Source of the DNA: Phialophora verrucosa
Lineage: Eukaryota > Ascomycota > Eurotiomycetes > Chaetothyriales > Herpotrichiellaceae
Direction: 5' to 3'
Assembly (NCBI GenBank): GCA_002099365.1
Contig: MSED01000015.1
Span: 1,736,001-1,800,000, forward strand
DNA: 64,000 nucleotides
Shown here: piece by piece, positions 45,043-55,755 of the stretch
Numbering within the stretch: position 1 is the stretch's first letter
Layout of the letters: every line of letters begins with the position of its first letter
Notes under the pieces: model-generated
Seen by the model: only the letters and a program-made list of their open reading frames with translations
What the model was told of the DNA's origin: nothing
Databases searched by the model: none
Translations under genes and position numbers: made by a program

Positions 45043-46597
45043 CTTCGTTGTGCGTGAACGAGAGGGAGTCTGGGGATTCGTTTGCTTGGTTGTAGGAGCG
45101 AGCAGAGATCGCTAGGATTGACTGTTTGCGGAGCTTTCAAAACACAACTCGACTGTGCTTGGATCTGGATCTGTGACGATGTCCATCTTGGGCTTCTCAG
45201 AGCGAGGTCCAGCGCTTTATACTTCCTCAAGACCGGGTGAATCCTTCCAGTGTGTCACGATGCATCCGGCATCCCGGGGGCGAGGGCGAGGGCGAGCACG
45301 AGGGAGAGAAACGTCGACACGCAAGCAAGTTCCCGCGCGCGAGCCGGAGTGTGCAGGTTGCTCATGCACGTAGCGTGCCGTGCGAGTGAACGATACTGGC
45401 AGTAGATGGTAGCTTGCATGTCGCATGTTGTTACAGAACAGGCAGATAGAAATGCCACAACACAGTGCGAAGGCTGGTGTACGAATAGCGCTTCATGATG
45501 ATGACATAGCGAAGTGCATAGAATGGTGAGCTCACAGGTACACTGTCCCCTTTGCAGGAGACGGCCGTGTCCTCCACGTTACGAGCCGGTCGTTGGCAAT
45601 GAAAATTATTCACTTCGAGGAGTCTCGGTGTCGAGAGATGCGAGTCCGTGATTCTCCGCGAGCTCTACAGCTGGAAACCGGCTCAAATTTTGGAGCATAC
45701 GAGTACAAGCACAGAGTTCTTTCACATGGCGCATCGATCATCCGTCCCTCGTCCACCCCAACAACATCATTGGGAAAATAGCTGGTGATTGCAGATTAAC
45801 TCACTCCTTAGACAAGCATTATATCAGCCTCGTCGCCCGAATGCTCCAGGCCACGTAAGTGCAAGCGAACTTCTTGGAAGTGTTGATTCGGTCCCGTGCC
45901 GGGAAGAAGCGAAGCGAGCAATGAGCGTCGGCACAAGTATTGCCCGTTTCGGAGTCTGAACTCCCTTTGCTCGGGACTCGTACTGCATCTTACTCAACAC
46001 AATGAATGGTGGGTGACGTTTAACATTGTCAGTCTCCCTATTCTGGCGAAAAACAAGATAGTCTCTGTCCGAACTGAGAGCGAAGCAATCGTTTTTGCAG
46101 GTCGACCCGGCGACTCCGAACGTTCTCGCACGAGGATGCATGTGGCTCGCACGCGCGTGCTTGCTGCATAGGGACACATTCGCCGAGCAACATCAGGGAC
46201 AATCTACCAAGTACTCCGTACTCTAATCCTCATTACTCCTTTTCCATACTCCGTACCTCCTCTGGATCCCAGCATCCGGTGCGTCATACCTGACTCAAGA
46301 AGACTCGACCTTGGATCGAGTGGAGAGTCCCAAAGCTGCGACCGCGGAAAGTGTTTGCAAAGATATTATTACTGTATTGGGAGATACAGCCACCTGGGCA
46401 AGAAAGATATGGTGTCGTGTTGGCTTGCCATCAACCCCATTGACTATCGTTCCGATACTTCAGTCTCTGGCGACCCTGCAAGGAGCGGAAACAGCAGTCA
46501 AGCCTTCCCATTCCTGTAAGAGTATGCCCCACTAAAAGAATACCGTTGTGTCCATCTTGAACTCTGGTGCGTAACTGGTTGTGCTTCTCTGCGTGGT
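45043..46597. other. Intergenic region of 1.55 kb
   Basis: Contains a TATA-like element (45216-45221), TACGAGTA (45698-45705) and two copies of TACTCCGTA (46212-46220, 46247-46255). No gene is recognised. Confidence 0.5.
45216..45221 (-). promoter_or_regulatory. TATA-like element upstream of GMC remnant
   Basis: Minus-strand TATAAA in AAGTATAAAGCG, about 174 bp before the remnant's ATG. Confidence 0.35.
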
Positions 46598-47743
46598 TTA
46601 GGCGGCAGCGACCTCCTCGGTGGTACCATTGGTCCCATTCTCCGTGGTCTCAGCACCGTCTTCCTTTCCTGGGCTGTCGATGGCGACCTTGACAGCGATC
46701 TCACGACCCTCGATTTGTTTGCCGTTCATCTCTTCCACAGCCTTCTGCTGCATCTCCTCCGATGCAAGGGTGACGAAACCGAAGCCACGACCCTTGCGAG
46801 GTTCGTTGCGAGCAGCAAGTTTCTTGACCATGAAGCGTGGAATGGGGCGCAGAGCGATCTTGGCAGAGCTAGGCTGGTAGGCTGCGAAAAGTTCCTTGAG
46901 CTGCACGTGGTGTTAGCATGAATCCGAGAAATCTCATCATGACACCGTACCTTCTCCTCGCTAAGATCGTAGGGCAGATTGGCAACCATAACCTTGGTGG
47001 TCGACGGGATGCCGTCCTCGGGAGGTCCACGTTGCTTAGGAGGACGGGGAGTGCGAGACTTTGCGTCGGAAGCAGAAGCAGCCTTGTTTGCATCGGCCGT
47101 GACGTCGGTCAAGGGCAGTGGGTTCTCTGCAAAGTCGGTGGTCTCCTGAGCGCCACCCTCCTGCGATCTAGTCAGTCACCGAAACACCGCCCCCGACCGG
47201 GATGTAACCTACGGTGGTGCCTCTTGCGCCCCCACGACCACGGCCACCTCGGCCACGTCCACGACCACGACCACGTCCAGAGGCTCTCTTCTCGGCACTC
47301 TCGGCGCCTTCGCCAGCGCCCTCGGTGCCAGAACCGTGCTCTGGCTTGCGTGCAAGTTGGACCGAGACTTTGCGCTCGAGGATCTCCTGACCAGACAGAT
47401 TGGAGATGGCCTTTTCCGCCTCTTCAGACGTCTTCAGATCGACGAAGGCATAGCCGACGGGACGGTTGGTGCGAGGGTTGACGGGGATCGAGGTTGACTC
47501 GCTATCCAAAAATATCAGTACCACAGATCGGTGGAGGCAAAATTTTCAGATGGCCACATACACATCGTAACCGGAGAAGAACTGCTTGAGTTCGGCCTCA
47601 GTGGTCGCATAAGCGAGATTCCCAATATAGAGACGACGGCCCTCGGCAGCAGAAGCAAGAACGCCCTCGTTGTTGGCGGCAGAGGTGTCCTCGACACTGG
47701 CGTTCTTGAGGTTCTCGGCGAGGTTGTCCACGGCAGAAGACAT
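46598..47743 (-). CDS. RNA-binding protein, RRM-RGG-RRM (Sbp1-like)
   Basis: Four exons: 47743-47562, 47501-47213, 47160-46951 and 46900-46598, giving 327 residues. Introns of 60, 52, 50 and similar length have GTATGT, GTAGGT and GTACGG donors. RRM1 has RNP2 LYIGNLAY and RNP1 RPVGYAFVDL. It is followed by an Arg/Gly-rich linker (GRGRGRGRGGRGRGGARG). RRM2 has VMVANLPYDL and KGRGFGFVTL, then a short acidic tail. RRM-RGG-RRM is the layout of yeast Sbp1, which represses translation through the RGG region binding eIF4G and promotes mRNA decapping. Orthology is likely but not proven, since other fungal RNP proteins share the layout. The Arg residues of the RGG part are expected methylation sites. 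Confidence 0.88.
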
Positions 47744-49105
47744 TGTGGCTGAGGCACAAGTTGTTGTTGACTCAAAAGTGTCGGGATGGGACTTGTGAAG
47801 GGGAACTTGACTCAGGTAGCTAGAGGCTGCCTTGGGAATCAATTGACGGAGGGGTGGAAAGGGTAGCTTGGTGCCCTAGATTCAGAGATGGTTCAAAGAA
47901 GAGCTCGGGTTGTGATCAGTTGATGGATGAACTTGGTTGATGGAGGAAGAAACAAAGCAGAAACGAGATGAAGGGGCCTTTTTGAAAAATAATTCTTAGG
48001 CGCAGTTGCGGTGGGCTCATTTTAGTGACCGGGAAGGGACGAATCGGTGATCACAAATATGCGGCGGCGAGCCCGATTTGGGCAAGCGCGGGTGACGCTA
48101 GCGGACATTAACAGCGTGGCACTTGCTAGAAGAACAGTTGGGGGCAAATAATTTGGAGGCAACAACGAATGGTTAACCAGGCCAAAGCGTGAAGGCGAGC
48201 TTTCGCATGTCCAGAGTGATGTCTTCCCCAGCGAAGCTAGCCTGGAGCCTGCATTGTTCCTTCTCCACTGATCGAACATTGCTTGCATGGCCATTGCGGT
48301 ACCTGCAGTTGCAAGCCCCTTTCTTGAATCCGAGTACAAGGCCATTGGGCCGGTCTGCCTCGCACGGCTTCACCAATCAGTATATGAGGTGAAGCAGCAC
48401 AATCGCCTTCCCGTGAATATGTGGTCTTCCAATCGTGCTCACTGACGACTGTCTGCGTTGGATGGCACGAATTGGTTTGTCCTTCGCCATCACCCAACCA
48501 GCTCTTCCCATGCGATGACGCAGTCCACACGGAGCAGCATATACATACCTTCCCTGCCTGATGAGTACGTGACAATAAGCACTTGTATCAGCGTCGCGGA
48601 AAGGCTCTTGATCTACGCAGACATTTAGATTGGAACAAGGGAGTGATGAGATATCATGGCAAGGCCCTGTTTGCTTTCAGCCTTAACACTCGGCAGAATG
48701 GCTTGACTGCGCCACCACCAGTGTTCGCTCTCAGCCCCCAGGACTTTCGCGTCTCAGGTTCCCGCTGCCCGTGTCTTCGATTTCGTATTCCTGGCTTCAG
48801 CTCATGCCCTACCTTTAACTCCCAACTCGCCAGCTTTGCATTCTTTCGTGTTATTGTCTGTACAGTATTGTTCCTTCTATCCACCCTCTTTCGGCGAGTC
48901 GTTCCTTCCGTGAAGCGTGCCATTATTAGTCCTACGGAAACAAACTGTCTGCCGCCCGATTCTCAACCCGACCCTCCAAGGTGACACAGGCAAGGCAACG
49001 CGATTGCAACACGGGGGCAGCTTTTCTGCGCCTTTCTGTATATTCCGCCTGGAACCCGTCCTTTCTTCTCTTCAGCCAACCACATAATCCCACGCTGCAG
49101 TCAAC
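47744..49105. other. Divergent intergenic region of 1.36 kb
   Basis: Upstream of both the RRM gene and the MARVEL gene. Pyrimidine-rich stretches occur near 48860-49080. No gene is recognised. Confidence 0.5.
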
Positions 49106-50019
49106 ATGAGGCTCCAGCTGGATCGCTTCGGAAAGATCAAACACTTGATACACTTCGGCCAGGCGGGCATTCTTTTCCTCTGCTGGGTCCTCACAATTGC
49201 CTTGTTGACAAGACCTGGTACCACCGATGGACGGGTGGGCTGGTACTTCGCCCTCGTACGTGTTCCGTGTCCGTTCACTCAATGCAGGCCACTAACACAA
49301 CTTCTCCCGCTCAGTGTTGGCTCACGATACCCATCCTAATCTACCTAGTAATGGTCCCAATGTGGTCCCGCGCCCGCCGCTTCGCCAACGTCTACGCCTT
49401 CGCCTCGCTCGACTCTTTCTCTGTGATCCTGTGGATATCGGCGTGGGCAGCCGTGGCGAGCTACGTCTCCTCGGGCAAAGGCAAAGGAGACAACGAAGGC
49501 AAATCAGGCTGCGATAACTTCAAATACGGCAGCCCGGGCCGTTGCAAGCTGTCCGAAGCAATCATTGTGTTCGGGGTCTTGGAGATGCTTCTCTTCATAG
49601 CAACCGCATTCATCTCTTTTCGAGCGGTCATGACATTCAAGAGGACAGGGATGATGCCGGAGAACCTGCCGGTCGGCAGCTCGGGCATGGGCGGAAAGAA
49701 CGACTTCTCTGCTCAAACCCAAGATGATTTCTCGAGTAACATGCGGAACGACGACGACGACTTGGATGACCAGCCCGGCAGTGGTGGCAGGCAGGAATAC
49801 GCATACCAGAAACCGAGCCTGGACGACGCCTATGCACCGATTCGGCAAAACGACCACGACAATGACATTGCCCATCTCCCTGCCCAGACCCCTACAAGCC
49901 CACTGAACCACAATGGACTGGGCATCCACGATTACGACACGAGTTACAATCCCGGAGCGTATGCCGGCGGTGGTTCGCAGCTTCAACAACCGTTGGCGAT
50001 GCCAGAGCCGGCGCGATAA
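49106..50019 (+). CDS. MARVEL-domain four-TM membrane protein
   Basis: Two exons, 49106-49255 and 49315-50019, with intron 49256-49314 (GTACGT...CTAAC...TCAG), 284 residues. Four hydrophobic segments fit a MARVEL domain: AGILFLCWVLTIALL, WLTIPILIYLVMVPMW, YAFASLDSFSVILWISAWAA and EAIIVFGVLEMLLFIATAFIS. The charged CDNFKYGSPGRCKLSEA loop between TM3 and TM4 carries two Cys. The last 120 residues are hydrophilic and rich in Asp, Gln and Asn, probably a cytoplasmic tail. MARVEL proteins act in membrane apposition and vesicle traffic. In fungi the group includes Nce102/Fhn1-type eisosome proteins and others, and this one has a longer tail than Nce102. Confidence 0.85.
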
Positions 50020-51112
50020 ACGAGTCTCTTTGTATCATACTCCTTTTGTGAATCCGTCAGCCAGCGAAAAGATACCTCATGTTGTTTGAATAGAAAGCAC
50101 ACATTTGTCGATAAACACTTTTCTGCATCTCCGCCGTGATCAACGCACACAGTTCGACCGTGTCTCCGTTTTGATTAAAATATTAGGGAATAAAAAATAG
50201 TTCCCCTCATTGCGCTCGGCCAACTTCCACTCTAGATCCCCAGTTCGGTTCGATATGCTCTTGCCCTGTAATTGGGACGGTGATGAGAGAGTACTGGGAG
50301 CGAGGTGACCGGGTGCTGAGAAGAGTTCTTCTGAACGACGGAGAAGGGCAGGCATAAAAACAAACTGCATTTGTTTCTCGACATCAAGTTTCCAAAGGCT
50401 TGCATTTTGTGCTATCGTTCTCCTTCTCATCTCCGACCTCGATTTCAGTCCAGCTTTTGCGGAAGAGATCCACAAATCCAATCCATATCATTCTCATTTC
50501 CATCTGTCCAAGGCTTCTCTCTCAAGCCCGGAGGCTCAGAAGAGACGATAAGCATCCATATTCGGTCACATGCCAGCCATCCCGTGTATGTGCACACCAA
50601 AGAATCATGTTTCCAATGCTGGCCTTCGCCAGCAGTTACCTGCCAACCAGTATTTCTTGCCGTCTTCCTGGTCCTGGTCCTGATCCTACAGCAAGAGGTG
50701 GACGATCAAGGGTGGAATCTCCAATTTCGACCTCACCCAAAGCTTCCTTTGGCCTAGACCATGGCCGTTCAGACCGCTCAGCCCCGTCCTGACTCGCGCC
50801 GTAACGCCTGTACAGGTTCTTGCGGACATCCCATTCCGTACCTTTCGTAGCCAAGATAGATAACAAGTCAAAAAAAGTTGCCTGAGCCGGCTCCGGATCA
50901 TGCCCTGCACCTAGGCAGGCGCATCTGTTGGAGGCGGGTTCGCATAGCGCAAGCTCACTGGTGTCCAGGTCGCGGGTTGCCGCTGCAGTCCAGCCAGAAT
51001 CATGTGCAGAAGAGAAAAGATAACAAATGTCGTGAAAGCCAGTCATTAGGGTAATGTCGAGTTCATACCCACAATCTCTTCAAAATCGGTTCCAACCCTC
51101 CTCGTGGACTGC
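50020..51112. other. Convergent intergenic region of 1.1 kb
   Basis: Between the stops of the MARVEL gene and SHO1. Short frames have no recognisable content. Confidence 0.5.
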
Positions 51113-52184
51113 TCATAACAGGATCAGATAATTGCTAGGCGCAATGCCTGTTTCACCGTTCTCTTTCTTGGCCTGCCACCACCTGCCGCTTACATCAGAT
51201 ACTTCGAGAACCTCGTGTTTGCTGAAGCTGATCTCATTCGCGTCATCCGGATTGGCCTCGTAGCTGTAAATGGCTTTGGCGCGGTAGGGGTATTCGGTAG
51301 GTGGGGCGACTTCCTGTGGTGGTGCGGGTGTGCTGCTCGCGTTTGGAATGGGTTGTGAGGAGGCCCGACCCGCCGCTCCTGCAGGCCCGCCAGGGTAACC
51401 TGAAACAGGAGAGGATGTCTCAAAGCCGTTCAGCTGGGCAGAGGTGTACATCTGAGGCGGTTGAGTAGAAGCAGTGGTTTGTGGGCGATCGTAGACATTG
51501 GTCATGTTCTGCGGTGCACCACGGAATGACTGGCGCGCTTCTTTGTGCAGAGCAAATTGATCGATGAATTCGCGATGGGCCGCTGCTGGAGTCGAGCCGA
51601 AGTAAAAGATCCAAACAATCTGCACAGGTCAGCCTGAGGAGGTCGGTTTGGTGCTAGCTTCACGTACCGCAACCATAGAGAGCAAGATGTGGCCGGCGGC
51701 GGCCGCCTCCATGGCACCTTCTGGTTGATAAACAAGAGAGTTGACTGCAGACGTGGTCATAACCAGACCAGCCGCGAGGTATCCAACAATCTATCCACGT
51801 TAGTGAGAAATCATTCCGAGTGTGTGAAACTGCATACCGCAATGCCGTAGGTCTGAGTCGAGTTGGTTGCAAAAACAATAGTGATGCCGACAATGCAGCA
51901 GAGCATGTAGGCGACAGTCCACCAGGCATATTTAGGAAAGGGATCTTGGATATCGGCAATAATCGAGGATACAAATGCAATCAACCAAGCCAGCTGCATC
52001 CCTTTGTTAGTCGACTCGTCCGATGTACTCGAGGCTGGAGTGCGCTTACCAGTGCGATTGAGATTGTAGCCAACGCGAATGGGTCTCCAACAATGTAGCC
52101 GAAGTCAACTCGACCTCCTCTTCGTGCTTCCAGCATATTGTTCTTCTTCAACGAGGGTGAATGAAGCGATCCGTATGAGGGCAT
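51113..52184 (-). CDS. SHO1: High-osmolarity signalling protein Sho1
   Basis: Four exons: 52184-52050, 51993-51838, 51790-51668 and 51619-51113, giving 306 residues. Introns are 56, 47 and 48 nt. VGDPFALATISIAL begins TM1, and the spliced product then shows WLIAFVSSIIADI, YAWWTVAYMLCCIVGITIVFA, IVGYLAAGLVMTTSAVNSLVY and HILLSMVAIVWIFYFG, which is the four-TM array of Sho1. A Pro/Ser/Gln-rich cytoplasmic linker leads to a C-terminal SH3 domain (residues about 250-306): AKAIYSYEANPDDANEISF, then GRWWQAKKENGETGIAPSNYL. Sho1 is a plasma-membrane sensor or scaffold of the HOG pathway, and its SH3 domain binds Pbs2. The first ATG gives a 16-residue leader before MLEARRGG. A later start at 52136 is possible. 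Confidence 0.95.
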
Positions 52185-54043
52185 GAAGGGTCAGATAAAG
52201 GCTTCGAGGTTCTTTGTTGCAACGATTCGTGGACACGACTAGCTCAACGTCGATTGAGTAGTTGAGTCAAGGGATTATTAGGCCGTTGAGTTTAGAGGCT
52301 GGCAATCTGTGACGACGTCAAAGTCCAGTTGCAGGCTGGGAAGGAGTTGATCCGGGCGCAGGTGATGGCTCGAAACTTGAGCGACCGTGCGCGTGGCGTG
52401 AATGTGGTCTTGTCGGATTGTGCTTCTGTTATGGCGTGTGCCGGATGAAGGGTCGATCGAAGGCCAGACGAGGCAAACAACACACTTGCCGATCAATCGA
52501 CAGGCTGTAGGAGGCGAATATCTTGTCACTGGCGGCTAAGAAAAGGAACAGAAGGTGGCTAACGATTGGAGAATGACGACGGTCCGTGAAAGAGCAGCTT
52601 TAATGATCGACAAAGAATGAAATAATCGGAGGTAAAGGGTGCCTAGGGAAGCAAGTGTCGGATGATTGTAAATTGTTGCCTGAACGAGTGTCGGTTGAGA
52701 GTTGGACTGGTGGTGGTGGTTGAAGGGAAGGTCGCTGGTGTTTGAGAGCGAGGAATCGACTTCAGGAGGGAGGAAAGACTGGCACGGGTGGATGAAAGCG
52801 CCCCAACGCAAGGGGAATGCCTGCGGGAAGCCGCCTAGGGGAGCCTGTGCCTTTCGGGTAAGACACAAGCCTTCAGGGAGCCCTGCAACACGTTTCACCT
52901 GGGTCTTGTGGCTGGTCCCGCCCTTGCTGATCGAACCAAATCCAGTCTTTGCCTGCGTCTCGAGATTTACAATTTTTCTAAGAACAGCTGCGTTTGGGGG
53001 AGTTCTCACTGAAGAAGGCTGATTGAGTGCTGCTGTCTTCGCTGCTGACTGCCGCTCCTCATCCCTGCTCCTCGCGTCCCTGTTGCGCGTCTGGATTTGC
53101 TCGACTACTGAACTGCTAACCAGCGCCTCCTTTTTAGCCTCAAGACTTGATCTGGCCGCCTCGCGCCACGGTTGGCTACTTTGATTTCGGCGCAAGTCGC
53201 ACTGGCCACGCGCTCAACGAACACAAGCGCTTTGTGGCACACACCTTCTAATGAATAAGAACCTGACGTGTAGAGAATTGCCAGAACCGAAGCGACATGA
53301 TCGCAGGTTGCTTTCAAGCATTCTCTCCTCGGGAATTCCATTTTGTGCGCCCTTGCGAGCCTCAGAACGACGGCTAGTCTGGCTATGATACCCGGATGCC
53401 CTATTTTCCGTTCGCATTTCTTTTGAGATGAAACTGGGGCTCGCCAGCCGGTGCCTGACCCGCTGCCTGGGCTCCATTGGCCTTTACCCCTGCAGCCACT
53501 GATCCCATTGTTCTCGACCAATCCTAATACCTCCACATCGGGGTTGATCGCACAGCCACACGCATCCTTCCTCGATTGCTCTTGGGCCTTGTAAGCGATC
53601 CGTCAGCCACACCCGGAAGTGGCTGCATACGCAGTACAAGGTCCAACTTGCTCTTCATCAAGAGGCCGAAGAACACACCACCTTGCCCGCGAGGGTACGG
53701 CCTGCACACTCTTTCTCGTAGCGATGTCCAAGCAACCATGTTGCGTCGTCGATCATATGCGGGAACCAACCATGCCTGAAAGCCCAGAGATGCATAGGTC
53801 AGGCAGCTGCGATTGAACCAAGAGATGTCATGCGCCTCCAACAGAAATAGTAGGTTACTGGACCATCTTCTCGGGTGCAGAGTCTCGAGCATGGCGTTGT
53901 AGAGTCAAGTGACAATCGGGCGCATGTCCTCGGTACTGACCTCCGCGTGCCACTCGGATCCAAGTGTTGCCGTATGGAGATCAAGGGATCTTACCAACCG
54001 AGATGGACGCTGTGGTGGTTGCCTGTTGCAGGTTTTGTCATTT
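52185..54043. other. Intergenic region of 1.86 kb
   Basis: SHO1 upstream region. Two STRE-like AGGGG elements lie at 52811-52815 and 52837-52841. A 219-codon frame (52536-53195) lacks an ATG at its start and family resemblance, so it is not called. Confidence 0.5.
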
Positions 54044-54764
54044 TCACAGATATCCTTGCTCTTCCTTCGCCCGCCGTTCCCAACGTATGAGATGCCTCTC
54101 AACATCTGCCATGCGTTTCTCCCAGTCTTGCCATACGTCCCCCATCCCTACTACTCCGACCTTGACCCACCATTCTAGGCACCTGGCACTGCGCTCTCGC
54201 AGCTCGCGAGCCTCGTCCTGCAACTGTTGGTCCTCTCGACTTAGCTGCCCAAGCCTGGGCATCAACGACACCAGTTCCGAACTTTGCTCCGCTGGTGGGA
54301 CCTGCAAGGTCTGCAAAGAGGACAATCTGGAGGCGGTTTCTGGATACAGCGCGGCATGAGCGAGGACGATCGAAGCGAAGGTGCTCAGTTCTTCCGACTT
54401 CGGGATGTCGGACGTGGGGGCTGTAGGAGCAAATAGATCTGGATACGTTGACGCTGGAGACATGGTTAGAACGGACAGGTATAGAGAGCGACGGCATCCT
54501 CCCTCACTCACCCAAGCGGTCAACCTCTCGTACTACTGTCCCCGGAGATCCAGCCAGTCTCTTTAGTTTTGCTAGTCCAGCCTCGAGAGCATCCAATCTT
54601 CCCCTCAACGTCTCGCTGCCGGAGCTGGGAGTTGCGGTGGCAGGCGGAATTCCATCGTCGTTACTCGCACCGCTCAGCAGAAACTCCAGTCGATGGAGCC
54701 TCGTCTCGAGGAGGGCCAGAGTGCCACGAGCGGCGGCTTCGGGATCATTCATGGGAGTCGTCAT
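54044..54764 (-). CDS. Nuclear distribution protein RO10 (dynactin p24-like subunit)
   Basis: Two exons, 54764-54512 and 54453-54044, with intron 54454-54511 (GTGAGT...CCAG), 220 residues. It starts with a helix LALLETRLHRLEFLLSG followed by LRGRLDALEAGLAKLKRLAG, then the spliced ASTYPDLFAP and a long helical part (SIVLAHAALYPETASRLSSLQ, EARELRERSARCLEWWVKVGV). It ends with ADVERHLIRWERRAKEE. This size and arrangement match RO10 of Neurospora, the fungal counterpart of the dynactin shoulder subunit p24. That subunit is needed for dynein-driven nuclear migration along hyphae. It is entirely helical and coiled-coil, with no enzyme motif. Confidence 0.85.
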
Positions 54765-55755
54765 TTGAGTACATCAGAGACTGATAACCACAGGTTCCTC
54801 CGCTGGCGAGGCCAAACGCGACAAACAGAATCGATAGTTGCTTGGCGGGTCGCGTCAGGGCCACTGTTTGTTTTAGCGCGGATCAGGGACCCAATGACAT
54901 TTAATTGCTGCTCGGCGCTCGCACACAGAGGCGGCTGCTCTTTCCTCTCACGTGTCTCTCAGTCCAGAGTCTCTCCAGAGTCTCATGATACCAATGCATC
55001 TTGGTCATTGGGGAGCATGCAGCCGCATGTCTGTCTCACTTTGGCCCGGACGAAGTCTTCGTATCTAGGCCGAACAGTGTCTGGGACAATGTCTTGGTGG
55101 CTGGGAATCCGGCCCTCCAGCAAGCTTCTCACGCATCCTAGAACCCCACCTCTCTATTTCTTCCACCCATGAGGCGTTCAGCCAGCACCATCGAGCTCCG
55201 AGCAAGCGAGGTTCGCATGGGCTGGACCTGCTGCCAATGACGGATGCCACACACAATTGACTCTTATGTCTGCACGCAATTGCATTGAGCAAGCTCTACC
55301 GAGCCGAGCTATCACGGACTGCACCATCAAGCACCTGTTCCCGCACAAAGCATAGCTGAAGTGATCGTGCCGCAAACTATCAACCTGCGAACTATCGAGA
55401 TCAAGCCAGTGATCCATTTGCATCCTACCACGATTCGCTGCAGACCATCAGGCTCTACCAACAGCTTCCTGGCTCCACGAACCTTAAAGGGACAACCCCT
55501 GTCAAGGCTAACCAATTACACGCTTTCGTCCGCAGAATGCTCGCAAAGCTCCCAGCCGTCTATATTTCATGGAGGGCCAACATTGTGCTGCGGTCCATCA
55601 AAGAACCTGTTTCAAGCTTATGCCTGTATCCTTCAGCCGGGTCTGCCGGTTCCCGCACATGTCAACGCACTGCTCCATTGTCTTCGAGCAAAAGGTCCTT
55701 TGCTCCCAGCTTTTGAACTCTGTTCAATTCATATCCAAAGTGTACCTTTGATGTA
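54765..55755. other. Divergent intergenic region of 1 kb
   Basis: Upstream of both RO10 and the CorA-like gene. No gene or repeat is recognised. Confidence 0.5.

Noticed and set aside
52536..53195. 219-codon minus-strand frame upstream of SHO1
   Set aside because: The first codon is TTG, there is no family resemblance and composition changes along the frame. It is more likely SHO1 leader or promoter.
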